Shown: piece by piece, positions 6,600-14,808 of the stretch | Position numbering within the stretch: the stretch's first letter is position 1 | How the letters are laid out: every line of letters starts with the position of its first letter | NCBI GenBank assembly: GCA_029252265.1 | Contig: JAQXBT010000037.1 | Coordinates: forward strand, 1-54,669 | Direction: 5' to 3' | Length of the DNA: 54,669 bases | From: Flavobacteriaceae bacterium | Lineage (GTDB): Bacteria > Bacteroidota > Bacteroidia > Flavobacteriales > Flavobacteriaceae | Made by a program: the position numbers and the translations under genes | Notes under the pieces: generated by a model | Seen by the model: the letters and a program-made list of their open reading frames with translations, nothing else | Databases searched by the model: none | Told to the model about the DNA's origin: nothing

Positions 6600-9050
6600 T
6601 TGTTCTATATAGACGTCATACTACCCATACCTTTAAAACAAACCTTTACCTACAGTGTAAACAAGGATGAGGCAGGCTTTTTAAAACAAGGCCATAGAGT
6701 TGCGGTCCCTTTTGGAAAGTCTAAGGTGTATACCGCTATTGTGTATCAAGTCCACGATCAAGCACCAGAGGGTTATAAGACCAAGAGTATTGATCAAATT
6801 CTTGATCAAACACCTATTATAACACCACAGCAAATAAAACACTGGCAGTGGATGGCTAGTTATTACATGTGCACACTTGGCGAAATAGTAAAAGCTGCTC
6901 TTCCTAGTGCTTTTTTACTAGAGAGTGAAACGGTGGTGTCTTTATGTAAGAATACTGCTGTAGATCCTGCAAAAATTTCAGATGAAGCATATTTAGTTAT
7001 TGAGGCCCTGCAACAACGATCACCTTTGCATATTAATGATGTAAGAGCTGTATTGGACAGCACTCAAGTAGTAAAAGTTCTTAAAGACCTTTTGGATATG
7101 GGCGTTATTGAGGTACAGGAAGAAATGTATGAGCAGTATACTCCTAAGCTAAAAAAATATATTAAAGTAGCTCGTTTATACCAGGAACAAGAGCAGCTTT
7201 CTGGTTTGCTTGAAAGCCTTTCAAGAGCACCTAAGCAAAAAGAAATTTTATTACAACTATTTAGCCTACAGGCTCAAACTAAAAAAGCAGTTGGAGTGAC
7301 TTCCTTTCAAAAGGCTAGTGGTGCTGGTCCTGGTGCTATAAAGGCCTTGGTTAAAAAAGGAATTTTAGAGGAGTTTTATCTCAAAAAAGACAGAATTGAT
7401 TATACAGGCGATGCTCCGCAGTCTATTATGGATTTAAGTGACGCTCAACAACAAGCCTATAAAGAGATAAATACTTGTTTTAAAGAGCAGGATGTTGTTT
7501 TGCTCCATGGTGTTACCGCTAGTGGTAAGACCGAGATATATATAAAACTTATAGAACAGCAGCTCTCTAGTAATAAACAGGTGTTATTTATGTTACCTGA
7601 AATTGCACTAACCACACAACTTATTTCTAGGTTGCAATTTTATTTTGGAGAAAAAATAGGGGTATACCATTCAAAATATTCTGTAAACGAAAGAGTAGAG
7701 CTTTGGAATAACGTTTTACAAAACAAGGCTAAGGCACAAATTATAATTGGTGCCAGATCCTCTTTGTTTTTACCATTTAGCAATCTAGGTCTTATTATTG
7801 TTGATGAAGCTCATGAACCTTCTTTTAAGCAGTATAACCCAGCCCCAAGATACCAAGCAAGAGATAGTGCTATAGTCTTGGCAAGAATACATCAGGGTAA
7901 ACTCCTGATGGGCTCTGCGACTCCTTCTTTAGAGAGTTACCACAACGCAAAAGAGGGTAAGTATGGTTTGGTGAGTTTAAATAAACGCTTCGGAAATATT
8001 AAAATGCCAACCATAGAGCTAATAGATATTAAAGAAAAACATAAGAAGAAGAAGATGACGGGTCATTTCAGTGACCGATTGTTGGAGGAAATAAAAGTGT
8101 CTTTAAGCAACAATCAGCAAATTATACTTTTTCAGAACAGAAGAGGTTTTTCGCCTATTGTAGAGTGTAAAACTTGTGGTAGTTCACCCCAGTGTCCAAA
8201 TTGTGATGTAAGTCTAACGTTTCATAAATACAAAAATCAATTACGTTGTCATTACTGCGGCCATAACACACCAATGCAACTAAGTTGTATGGCATGTGGG
8301 TTAGAAACTCTAGATAGTAAAGGGTTTGGTACAGAACAAATTGAAACTGAGCTTGTAGCCTTATTTCCAGACCATACTGTGGCTAGAATGGATCAAGACA
8401 CAACCAGAGGTAAACATGCCTATAAAAAATTAATTGATAGGTTAGAGAATCTTGAAATTGATATATTAATTGGCACACAAATGCTAGCAAAAGGTTTGGA
8501 TTTTAGAAATGTTGGTCTGGTAGGTGTAATGAATGCAGACAATCTTCTTAATTTCCCAGACTTTAGGGCCCATGAGCGTAGTTTTCAACTTTTACTTCAA
8601 GTTGCTGGTAGGGCAGGGCGAACCAAAGAGCAGGGGCGTGTTCTTATTCAGACCTATAATCCGTACCATACTATTTTACAACAAGTTAGTGTCAATGGAT
8701 ATCAAGAAATGTATCGTGTTCAAACCCAAGAGAGATATGATTTTAAATACCCACCTTTTTATAGAACTATAAAAATCACATTCAAAGACAGAAGCCTACA
8801 AAAGGTAGAATCTGGTGCACAGTGGTATGCTATGGCTCTTAAACAACATCTTCAAGACAATGTGTTGGGTCCAGAGGCTCCAGCGGTAGCAAGAGTAAGA
8901 AACCAATATATTACCGGTGTATTGGTCAAAATCCCTAAAAATAAATCTTTGCAAAACACTAAAAATTACATTGCAAGTGTGCAGCGTAGTTTTAATGCCG
9001 CCAAGCAATTTTCATCTATACGAGTAACCATAGATGTAGATAATTATTGA
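6600..9050 (+). CDS. priA: Primosomal protein N' (replication restart helicase PriA), TTG start
   Basis: An 816-residue superfamily 2 DNA helicase that recognises stalled forks and reloads the replicative helicase. Domains in order: an N-terminal 3'-end-binding domain (F-Y-I-D-V-I-L-P-I-P-L opening), a winged-helix region, the helicase core with Walker A GVTASGKTE (about residue 303) and DEAH box VDEAH (about 401), a zinc-binding insertion with eight cysteines in C-x2-C-x5-C-x2-C and C-x2-C-x8-C-x2-C-like spacing (about 523-566), and motifs GTQMLAKGLDF and QVAGRAGR. No in-frame ATG exists between the upstream TAG at 6555 and the conserved N-terminus, so TTG at 6600 is the likely start. The gene is convergent with the LytTR gene. 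Confidence 0.97.
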   Translation: MFYIDVILPIPLKQTFTYSVNKDEAGFLKQGHRVAVPFGKSKVYTAIVYQVHDQAPEGYKTKSIDQILDQTPIITPQQIKHWQWMASYYMCTLGEIVKAALPSAFLLESETVVSLCKNTAVDPAKISDEAYLVIEALQQRSPLHINDVRAVLDSTQVVKVLKDLLDMGVIEVQEEMYEQYTPKLKKYIKVARLYQEQEQLSGLLESLSRAPKQKEILLQLFSLQAQTKKAVGVTSFQKASGAGPGAIKALVKKGILEEFYLKKDRIDYTGDAPQSIMDLSDAQQQAYKEINTCFKEQDVVLLHGVTASGKTEIYIKLIEQQLSSNKQVLFMLPEIALTTQLISRLQFYFGEKIGVYHSKYSVNERVELWNNVLQNKAKAQIIIGARSSLFLPFSNLGLIIVDEAHEPSFKQYNPAPRYQARDSAIVLARIHQGKLLMGSATPSLESYHNAKEGKYGLVSLNKRFGNIKMPTIELIDIKEKHKKKKMTGHFSDRLLEEIKVSLSNNQQIILFQNRRGFSPIVECKTCGSSPQCPNCDVSLTFHKYKNQLRCHYCGHNTPMQLSCMACGLETLDSKGFGTEQIETELVALFPDHTVARMDQDTTRGKHAYKKLIDRLENLEIDILIGTQMLAKGLDFRNVGLVGVMNADNLLNFPDFRAHERSFQLLLQVAGRAGRTKEQGRVLIQTYNPYHTILQQVSVNGYQEMYRVQTQERYDFKYPPFYRTIKITFKDRSLQKVESGAQWYAMALKQHLQDNVLGPEAPAVARVRNQYITGVLVKIPKNKSLQNTKNYIASVQRSFNAAKQFSSIRVTIDVDNY

Positions 9051-9092
9051 TGTGATTAACTGATATAATTAAGGACTACTTAATTTTTTAAA

Positions 9093-9139
9093 CAAAAAAA
9101 TGCCCAGATTTTATTTGTTTTAAATAAAACCTGGGCATT
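9093..9139 (-). terminator. Long hairpin terminator between convergent priA and the LytTR gene
   Basis: An 18-base stem (9099-9116 with 9122-9139, one mismatch, 5-base loop) has the arm core AATGCCCAG / CTGGGCATT. The T-run lies only on the minus-strand side (reading TTTTTTTG after the stem), so it mainly terminates the LytTR gene. The strong stem may also slow priA transcripts. Confidence 0.8.
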
Positions 9140-9149
9140 AACTATATAA

Positions 9150-9863
9150 CTAGTCTTTGTTGTTGGCAGCCAATGCCTGAACAAGATCTGTTTTTCTATT
9201 TCTACTAAGTGGAAGTTCTTCTTTTTCTAGTTCAATAACTTTACTGTTATATCGTATTACTTTATCCAAATTTACTATGTAAGATTTGTGTATTCGTAAA
9301 AATCGATCCTTAGGCAGCAGCGCCTCAAATGCTTTCATTGTTGAAAGTACAACTAAAGAGTCATGTTCTGTTACCATTTTTACGTAATCTCCAAGCGCCT
9401 CGATGTATCGCAATTCATTTAAAAATACTTTACGTTTTTTTAGATTACTTTTTACAAAAATGAAATCTTCTTCATCAAAACCCTCTTCGTTTTTAAGTTT
9501 ATAATTTGTAACGGCTTTATGTACGGCATTTAAAAAACGCTCTTTTGAAATTGGCTTGCGCAGATAATCAATGGCATCATAATCAAAAGCTTTGAAAGCA
9601 TATTTGGTTTTTCCCGTTACAAAAATTATCTGTGGCTTCGCTGTTAAATCATCTAGTAAATCAAAGCCAGAGAGAATTGGCATTTCGATGTCTAGGAATA
9701 TCAAATCTATATCAGAGGTTGCAATACCTTCTTTTGCCTCAATAGCATTATTGTACTGTGCAACCAAATTCAAAGACTGGTGGTTTTCTATCAATTTAAC
9801 TATAGAAAGTCTCTGTAATGTAGAATCATCTACAACGGCACAGTTAAGTATCGTTTTTTCCAT
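9150..9863 (-). CDS. LytTR-family response regulator
   Basis: A 237-residue two-domain regulator from the ATG at 9863. Seventeen more codons are open upstream, but M-E-K-T-I-L-N-C-A-V-V-D-D is the normal start of a receiver domain. Residues 5-120 form the receiver, with the acidic pair D12-D13, phospho-acceptor D58 in FLDIEMP, the T in FVTG and the K in LRKPIS. Residues about 137-232 form a LytTR DNA-binding domain (FVKSNLKKRKV...IRYIEALGDYVKM...R-I-H-K-S-Y-I-V-N). No histidine kinase is adjacent, so its partner is encoded elsewhere. It is transcribed divergently from rpsF. Confidence 0.94.
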   Translation of the reverse strand: MEKTILNCAVVDDSTLQRLSIVKLIENHQSLNLVAQYNNAIEAKEGIATSDIDLIFLDIEMPILSGFDLLDDLTAKPQIIFVTGKTKYAFKAFDYDAIDYLRKPISKERFLNAVHKAVTNYKLKNEEGFDEEDFIFVKSNLKKRKVFLNELRYIEALGDYVKMVTEHDSLVVLSTMKAFEALLPKDRFLRIHKSYIVNLDKVIRYNSKVIELEKEELPLSRNRKTDLVQALAANNKD

Positions 9864-9989
9864 CTTATGGGGGTTTATGTCATCAAAAATAAGTCTTTTG
9901 TCGATGAAATGCAACTTTATTTAATTTTTATCGTAAAAAAATGCTCTTTATCTATTTTTTGCTGGAATCATTATTTGTTGAATAAGGCG

Positions 9990-10020
9990 TTTGTTATTTG
10001 TAAAATATATAGTATTTTTG
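9990..10020 (+). promoter_or_regulatory. Promoter of the rpsF-rpsR-rplI operon
   Basis: TTTG at 9990-9993, 19 bases, then TATTTTTG at 10013-10020: an exact match to the Bacteroidota consensus TTTG-N19-TAnnTTTG. Transcription would start at about 10024, giving a 50-base leader. Confidence 0.85.
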
Positions 10021-10023
10021 CAC

Positions 10024-10046
10024 ACTCTTAGCATAACGCTAGGAGT
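10024..10046 (+). promoter_or_regulatory. Hairpin at the 5' end of the rpsF leader
   Basis: ACTCTTAGC (10024-10032) pairs with GCTAGGAGT (10038-10046), nine pairs with one U-G, and a 5-base loop. It begins about where the transcript should start. Ribosomal proteins S6:S18 bind leader RNA of this operon in many bacteria through a stem with a bulged CCG; I do not see that motif here, so the role is open (mRNA stabiliser or regulator). Confidence 0.55.
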
Positions 10047-10073
10047 TAATATTAATCAATAATAGATTTTAAA

Positions 10074-10412
10074 ATGAATCATTACGAAACTGTTTTCATC
10101 TTGAATCCCGTTTTATCTGACACTCAGATAAAGGAAACAGTAAAGAAATACGAGGACTTACTCGTTTCTAAAGGAGCAAAGATGGTATCGAAAGAAGATT
10201 GGGGGCTAAAGAAATTAGCCTATCCAATTCAGAACAAAAAAAGTGGTTTTTACCACTTATTTGAATTTACTGCTCCTGGAGAGGCTATTGGTCCTTTAGA
10301 AGTTGAATTTAGACGTGACGAGCGTTTTATGCGTTATCTAACAGTTAGCTTAGATAAACATGCAATCTCATGGGCTGAAAGAAGAAGAGTTAAACTTAAA
10401 GAAAAAGCGTAA
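10074..10412 (+). CDS. rpsF: 30S ribosomal protein S6
   Basis: A 112-residue small-subunit protein that binds 16S rRNA as a heterodimer with S18 in the platform. The sequence shows the S6 fold: [12 protein letters not shown] opening, the [12 protein letters not shown] strand region, G-F-Y-H-L-F-E-F and the [13 protein letters not shown]-terminal strand. First gene of rpsF-rpsR-rplI, with only two bases before rpsR. It is driven by a consensus promoter at 9990-10020. No ssb or priB gene sits between rpsF and rpsR, as is usual in this phylum. Confidence 0.98.
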   Translation: MNHYETVFILNPVLSDTQIKETVKKYEDLLVSKGAKMVSKEDWGLKKLAYPIQNKKSGFYHLFEFTAPGEAIGPLEVEFRRDERFMRYLTVSLDKHAISWAERRRVKLKEKA

Positions 10413-10414
10413 TT

Positions 10415-10708
10415 ATGTCTATAGAACAACAAGCCAAAGGAAAAAAAGACGGTGAAATCAGATATTTAACGCCTTTAAATATTGACACCAACAAAGCCAA
10501 GAAATACTGCCGTTTCAAAAAATCAGGTATCAAATATATTGATTATAAAGATCCAGATTTTTTATTAAAATTTGTAAACGAACAAGGTAAGTTATTACCA
10601 AGACGTTTAACTGGAACCTCTTTAAAGTATCAAAGAAAAGTGTCGGTTGCTGTGAAAAGAGCCCGTCATTTAGCATTGATGCCTTATGTAGCTGATTTAA
10701 TGAAATAA
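10415..10708 (+). CDS. rpsR: 30S ribosomal protein S18
   Basis: A 97-residue protein, partner of S6 in the platform of the 30S subunit. The conserved core I-D-Y-K-D-P-x-x-L-L-K-F, [11 protein letters not shown] and [21 protein letters not shown] is intact. The N-terminus is extended and lysine-rich, as in other Bacteroidota. It is the middle gene of the operon, two bases after rpsF and ten before rplI, so expression should be coupled with both. Confidence 0.98.
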   Translation: MSIEQQAKGKKDGEIRYLTPLNIDTNKAKKYCRFKKSGIKYIDYKDPDFLLKFVNEQGKLLPRRLTGTSLKYQRKVSVAVKRARHLALMPYVADLMK

Positions 10709-10718
10709 AACGATAACT

Positions 10719-11168
10719 ATGGAACTTATATTAAAACACGACGTAGAAGGATTGGGGTTTAAAGATGATGTTGTAACGGTGAAAAACGGTTATGGTAGAA
10801 ATTTTTTAATTCCAGGTGGTAAAGCAATTCTTGCTACGGTATCTGCTAGAAAAGTATTAGCAGAAAACTTGAAACAACGCGCATTCAAAGAAAAGAAAAT
10901 CGTAGATGAAGCTCAAGCAATTGCAGAAGCTTTAAAAGCATTAGAAATCAAAATATCAGCGAAAGTTGGTACTGGCGATAAATTATTTGGATCTGTTAAT
11001 AATATTGATATTGCAGCTTCCTTAGAAAAAGCTGGTCATGCAATTGATAAAAAATTCATTTCTGTTTCCGGTGGAAACGTGAAACGTCTTGGTAAATACA
11101 ATGCTACAATACGTCTACACAGAGATGTAGCGGTTGAGTTACCTTTTGAAATTATAGCGGGGAAATAA
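10719..11168 (+). CDS. rplI: 50S ribosomal protein L9
   Basis: A 149-residue large-subunit protein. The N-terminal rRNA-binding domain shows the L9 signature (G-L-G-x-K-x-D-x-V-x-V-K-x-G-Y-x-R-N-F-L-I-P-x-x-x-A), followed by a long charged helix (about 40-75) and a C-terminal domain. It is the last gene of the rpsF operon and is followed by a strong terminator at 11199-11234. Confidence 0.98.
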   Translation: MELILKHDVEGLGFKDDVVTVKNGYGRNFLIPGGKAILATVSARKVLAENLKQRAFKEKKIVDEAQAIAEALKALEIKISAKVGTGDKLFGSVNNIDIAASLEKAGHAIDKKFISVSGGNVKRLGKYNATIRLHRDVAVELPFEIIAGK

Positions 11169-11198
11169 CATTCTTTGTTATTAAAATTCATTATTAAT

Positions 11199-11234
11199 AA
11201 AGCCTATACAAATGTATAGGCTTTATTATTTTTT
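11199..11234 (+). terminator. Rho-independent terminator of the rpsF operon
   Basis: AAAGCCTATACA (11199-11210) pairs perfectly with TGTATAGGCTTT (11213-11224) around a 2-base (in practice 4-base) loop, followed by TATTATTTTTT. Confidence 0.9.
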
Positions 11235-11351
11235 ATAGAGTTTAATAATAATCAAACTAGAGTATTCGCATACGATTCAAGTTTAGCCTCTGTATGGTAA
11301 ATGCAATTTGGATTACGCTATATCTTCTAGTGTTAATTCGATCTTATTTTA

Positions 11352-11359
11352 TAAATTTG
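11352..11359 (+). promoter_or_regulatory. Candidate -7 element (TAAATTTG) upstream of the DUF6495 gene
   Basis: TAAATTTG fits TAnnTTTG, but no TTTG stands at the standard distance upstream. It lies 35 bases before the ATG at 11395. The 160 bases between the L9 terminator and this gene show nothing else I can name. Confidence 0.45.
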
Positions 11360-11394
11360 CCCCCTATTGTTAGAGCGCATTTTTTTTATACAGC

Positions 11395-11865
11395 ATGAAA
11401 TATACAAGACTTACAAAAGAACAGTTGGAGGAATTAAACCAAGAGTTTATCAATTTTTTAGCAACACAATCCATCACGGTAGATGAATGGAAAAACATCA
11501 AGGAACAGAAGCCCGAAGTGGCAGAAGAAGAATTGGATATTTTTAGCGATTTGGTTTGGGAAGGCGTGTTGTCAAAAGTGGAATATCTAGAAAATATAGC
11601 GCCGCAGCACATGTATCTATTTAAGGTCGATGGATCACAGTTGCGATTGATTGGTCTGAAAATAAAGAAAACAGACATCGATTTGACTACTAAAGAAGGA
11701 TTTTCTTGGTTAAGAGAAAATTTGATGTCTGACGAAGTCGAATTGTTCAATGCGGATAAAACGCTTGAAGCCGATAAAAACATCAAACTATTTGAACTCA
11801 TCGTCCAAGGATCTAACATTACAAAAGGGGATCTTTATAAGTATTTAGAAGATCTAATTGGATAG
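11395..11865 (+). CDS. DUF6495 family protein
   Basis: A 156-residue soluble, acidic protein that matches the uncharacterised DUF6495 family of Flavobacteriaceae: M-K-Y-x-R-L-T-K-E-Q-L-E-E-L-x-x-E-F-I-N-F-L-A opening, an I-x-x-x-E-W-x-x-I-K segment, the F-S-D-L-V-W-E-G-V-L motif and a Y-K-Y-L-E-D-L C-terminus. There is no signal peptide or membrane segment. The function is unknown. The gene commonly stands near rplI in this family of bacteria, which fits here. hisS follows after 40 bases. Confidence 0.75.
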   Translation: MKYTRLTKEQLEELNQEFINFLATQSITVDEWKNIKEQKPEVAEEELDIFSDLVWEGVLSKVEYLENIAPQHMYLFKVDGSQLRLIGLKIKKTDIDLTTKEGFSWLRENLMSDEVELFNADKTLEADKNIKLFELIVQGSNITKGDLYKYLEDLIG

Positions 11866-11905
11866 GTTCTCAAAAAGAGAGATATTTGTTAATTAAAGCA
11901 ACACC

Positions 11906-13276
11906 ATGGTATCTAAACCACGTATATCCAAAGGGACCAGAGATTTTTCTCCAAAGCAGTTAGCAAATCGCGACTATATTTTTAGTACCATCAAATCAAA
12001 TTTTAAGAAATTTGGATTCCAACCCATTGAAACACCTAGTTTTGAGTTGTCGGAAACCTTATTAGGGAAATACGGAGAAGAAGGCGATCGCCTTATTTTT
12101 AAGATTTTAAATTCAGGTGATAAAGTAAAAAAAGCTGACTTACAAGCCCTTGAAGAGGGTAATTTGGCTCGTTTTTCAAATTCACTTACAGAAAAAGCAC
12201 TGCGTTACGATTTAACCGTGCCCTTTGCACGCTATGTGGCTCAATATCAAAATGATATTGTTTTTCCATTTAAGCGCTATCAAATTCAACCTGTTTGGAG
12301 GGCCGACCGTCCCCAAAAAGGACGTTTTCAAGAATTTTATCAGTGTGATGCCGATGTTGTTGGTTCAAAATCATTGTGGCAAGAAATAGAATTTATTCAA
12401 TTATATGATGCTGTTTTTTCAGATTTAAAACTTGATGGCGTCACCATAAAAATAAACAATAGAAAAATACTAGCTGGCATCGCCGAATTGATAGGCGCTC
12501 AAGATAAGCTGATCGATTTTACAGTGGCTTTAGATAAGCTCGATAAAATTGGTGCAGAAAAAGTCAAAGAAGAAATGCTTAACAAAGGCATTGATTCTGA
12601 TGGGATTTCTAAATTAGAACCGTTGTTTAGTCTCACTGGTGATTTCTCCAAACAATTACAAAGCTTAAGAACGATTTTAAGCTCCTCTATAGAAGGGATG
12701 AAAGGTGTTGAAGAACTAGAATTTATCGCGTCGTCAGTAGCTGCAATTGGACTTAAAACCGCTCGCTTACAAATGGATGTCACCTTAGCACGTGGTCTGA
12801 ATTATTATACAGGCGCTATTTTTGAAGTCTCTGCTCCAGATTCTGTACCAATGGGATCTATTGGTGGGGGAGGGCGATACGACGATCTCACCGGGATATT
12901 TGGGTTAAAAGATGTGAGTGGAGTTGGAATTAGTTTTGGATTGGATAGAATTTATTTAGTTCTGGAAGAATTAAACTTATTTCCAACCGATAAAACGACG
13001 TCTACCAAAGTGCTTTTTACCAATTTTGGAACTTCAGAAAGTTTATACTGTTTAAAAGCGATGACAATTTTGCGAACAAAATCTATTGCGACTGAGCTCT
13101 ATCCTGATCCAGCTAAATTGAAAAAGCAAATGGTGTATTGCAATAAACGTGAAATACCTTATGTTGTTATGGTCGGGGAGGCCGAAATGGCGCAGGATAA
13201 ATTCATGTTAAAAAACATGAATTCAGGAGATCAGCAGTTAATAACTCTTGATGAACTTATCAAAATAGTTTCATAA
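11906..13276 (+). CDS. hisS: Histidine-tRNA ligase
   Basis: A 456-residue class II aminoacyl-tRNA synthetase that charges tRNA-His. Class II motifs are visible: motif 1 near G-F-Q-P-I-E-T-P-S-F-E, motif 2 R-F-Q-E-F-Y-Q-C-D-A-D, histidine motif A R-G-L-N-Y-Y-T-G-A-I-F-E, the glycine-rich S-I-G-G-G-G-R-Y-D-D-L and motif 3 G-V-G-I-S-F-G-L-D-R-I. The C-terminal anticodon-binding domain follows (about 365-456). The length is normal. The gene ends just before a bidirectional terminator shared with the opposing tRNA gene. Confidence 0.98.
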   Translation: MVSKPRISKGTRDFSPKQLANRDYIFSTIKSNFKKFGFQPIETPSFELSETLLGKYGEEGDRLIFKILNSGDKVKKADLQALEEGNLARFSNSLTEKALRYDLTVPFARYVAQYQNDIVFPFKRYQIQPVWRADRPQKGRFQEFYQCDADVVGSKSLWQEIEFIQLYDAVFSDLKLDGVTIKINNRKILAGIAELIGAQDKLIDFTVALDKLDKIGAEKVKEEMLNKGIDSDGISKLEPLFSLTGDFSKQLQSLRTILSSSIEGMKGVEELEFIASSVAAIGLKTARLQMDVTLARGLNYYTGAIFEVSAPDSVPMGSIGGGGRYDDLTGIFGLKDVSGVGISFGLDRIYLVLEELNLFPTDKTTSTKVLFTNFGTSESLYCLKAMTILRTKSIATELYPDPAKLKKQMVYCNKREIPYVVMVGEAEMAQDKFMLKNMNSGDQQLITLDELIKIVS

Positions 13277-13283
13277 AATTATA

Positions 13284-13316
13284 AAAAAAACCCTTGAAAA
13301 TCTCAAGGGTTTTTTT
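13284..13316. terminator. Bidirectional terminator between hisS and tRNA-Met
   Basis: CCCTTGA (13291-13297) pairs with TCAAGGG (13303-13309), flanked by eight A on the left and seven T on the right. This makes a symmetrical terminator for hisS on the plus strand and for the tRNA gene on the minus strand. Confidence 0.9.
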
Positions 13317-13317
13317 G

Positions 13318-13391
13318 TAGCGAGAGCGGGGCACGATCCCGCGACCTCCGGGTTATGAATCCGACGCTCTAACCAGCTGAGCTACCTCGCC
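13318..13391 (-). tRNA. tRNA-Met (anticodon CAT)
   Basis: A 74-base cloverleaf on the minus strand. Acceptor arm GGCGAGG / TCTCGCT (with G-U at both ends), D stem GCTC / GAGC, anticodon loop TTCATAA with anticodon CAT, T stem GCGGG / CCCGC. The discriminator base is A and no CCA is encoded. The G1-U72 pair and lack of initiator features point to elongator Met rather than the initiator; a lysidine-modified Ile tRNA cannot be fully excluded. The T loop reads ATCGTGC instead of the usual TTCRAnn, and the last anticodon-stem position is an A-C mismatch. Confidence 0.9.
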
Positions 13392-13524
13392 ATAAATAGA
13401 TGGCTGCAAAGATAAAAACAAAATAACGCCTCACAAGTAATTACCCCCTAAAAAAAAATTAAAATTCATTTCAGTTGTAACCAATTAATGTATATCTTGG
13501 ATTTTTTAAATTTTAAAACACCTA

Positions 13525-13911
13525 ATGAGCGATAAAATTAAGTTTGAGTTAGAATTTCCAATACAAGCATCCCCACAATTGTTATTTCAATACATCTCCA
13601 CGCCATCAGGAATGTCTGAATGGTTTGCCGATAATGTGAATTCTAGAGGTGAATTATTTACCTTTATATGGGATGATTCAGAAGAGGAAGCAAAATTGTT
13701 ATCAAAAAAAAATGGTGAACGTGTAAAATTCAAATGGCTTGATGACGATGATGATCAATCTTATTTTGAAATTAGAATTCAAGTCGACGGTATCACAAAA
13801 GATGTTTCATTAATGGTCACCGATTTTGCAGAACATGACGAAGTTGAAGAAACAAAAATGTTGTGGGACAATCAAATATCTGATCTTAAACAAATCTTAG
13901 GCTCTTCTTAA
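13525..13911 (+). CDS. START-like domain protein
   Basis: A 128-residue acidic protein of the START/Bet v1-like (AHSA1-type) helix-grip fold: F-E-L-E-F-P-I-x-A-S-P-x-L-L-F-x-Y-I-S-T-P-S-G-M-S-E-W-F-A-D-N-V opening, then antiparallel strands and a C-terminal amphipathic helix L-W-D-N-Q-I-S-D-L-K-Q. It probably binds a small hydrophobic ligand or protein partner, but this particular family in Flavobacteriaceae has no proven role. There is no signal peptide. The class IV aminotransferase gene starts 51 bases after its stop, so they may be co-transcribed. Confidence 0.8.
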   Translation: MSDKIKFELEFPIQASPQLLFQYISTPSGMSEWFADNVNSRGELFTFIWDDSEEEAKLLSKKNGERVKFKWLDDDDDQSYFEIRIQVDGITKDVSLMVTDFAEHDEVEETKMLWDNQISDLKQILGSS

Positions 13912-13962
13912 GCATTTTTTATTTTTAAACTATATTTGTCCTGTTTATTCAGGACTTTTTTT

Positions 13963-14808
13963 ATGATTAATAGTAACGGCGAATTACTTTCGGAACAACA
14001 AGCAAAATTATCGGTTTTCAATCGAGGGTTAGCTTATGGAGATGCACTTTTTGAAACCATTAAAACTTTAAACGGAAAAATTTTATTCTGGGAAGATCAT
14101 TATTTTCGATTGATGGCTTCCATGCGCATCCTTAGAATGGAAATTCCGATGGAATTTACGCCGGAATTTTTAGAATCTCAAATTCTAGAATTGTTGAACC
14201 ATAACACTTCAAACTCAAACTCATTTAGAGTTAAATTAACCGTGTTTCGAAAACAAGGTGGATTTTATACGCCCCAAACCAATGATGTCAACTATTTTAT
14301 TACGGCAGCATCTTTAGAAACTGATTTATATTTATTGAATCCTTCAGATTATAGAGTCGAATTATTTAAAGATTTTTATGTCACTCCTGGTCTTTTATCA
14401 ACGTTAAAGACCAATAATAAGGTACTTAATGTTTTAGGGAGTATTTATGCCAAAGAAAATCAATATGAAAACTGTTTGTTGTTAAACACCAATAAAAGCA
14501 TCGTAGAGGCACTTAATGGGAATTTATTTTTGGTAAAAGGAAACATCATTAAAACACCGCCATTAGAAGATGGATGTTTGAAAGGAATTATGCGGAAGCA
14601 AGTCCTAGAAATTCTTGAAAAATTATCAGAATTTGAGTGTATTGAAGCATCTATTTCGCCTTTTGAATTACAAAAAGCAGATGAGTTATTTGTAACGAAT
14701 GTCGTTCAAGGTATACAACCAATCACTGGGTTTAGAAAAAAGAATTTTTCTTCCAGAGTGAGTCAAAGTATTTTAGCAAAGCTAAATATGATGGTTCGAC
14801 TGTCTTAG
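13963..14808 (+). CDS. Aminotransferase class IV (PLP-dependent)
   Basis: A 281-residue fold-type IV PLP enzyme, the group that includes branched-chain aminotransferase, D-amino-acid aminotransferase and 4-amino-4-deoxychorismate lyase (PabC). Visible: S-V-F-N-R-G-L-A-Y-G-D-A-L-F-E-T near the N-terminus, the T-L-K-T-N-N-K region and the E-A-L-N-G-N-L-F cofactor-binding strand. I take ATG 13963; the frame also opens at a TTG at 13936, but that overlaps a -7-like TATATTTG (13931-13938). The precise substrate cannot be read from sequence. The stop overlaps the convergent yqgE stop by 4 bases. Confidence 0.88.
   Translation: MINSNGELLSEQQAKLSVFNRGLAYGDALFETIKTLNGKILFWEDHYFRLMASMRILRMEIPMEFTPEFLESQILELLNHNTSNSNSFRVKLTVFRKQGGFYTPQTNDVNYFITAASLETDLYLLNPSDYRVELFKDFYVTPGLLSTLKTNNKVLNVLGSIYAKENQYENCLLLNTNKSIVEALNGNLFLVKGNIIKTPPLEDGCLKGIMRKQVLEILEKLSEFECIEASISPFELQKADELFVTNVVQGIQPITGFRKKNFSSRVSQSILAKLNMMVRLS

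Noticed and set aside
11169-11394. Apparent change in base and codon style after the rpsF operon, suggesting a chimeric assembly or transfer.
   Set aside because: Rough counts of isoleucine codons in nadC (before) and hisS (after) gave similar shares of ATA (about a quarter), and rplI followed by DUF6495 is a usual neighbourhood in this family.
13936-13962. TTG start adding nine residues to the class IV aminotransferase.
   Set aside because: An ATG at 13963 begins the conserved sequence, and the TTG lies in a -7-like TATATTTG.
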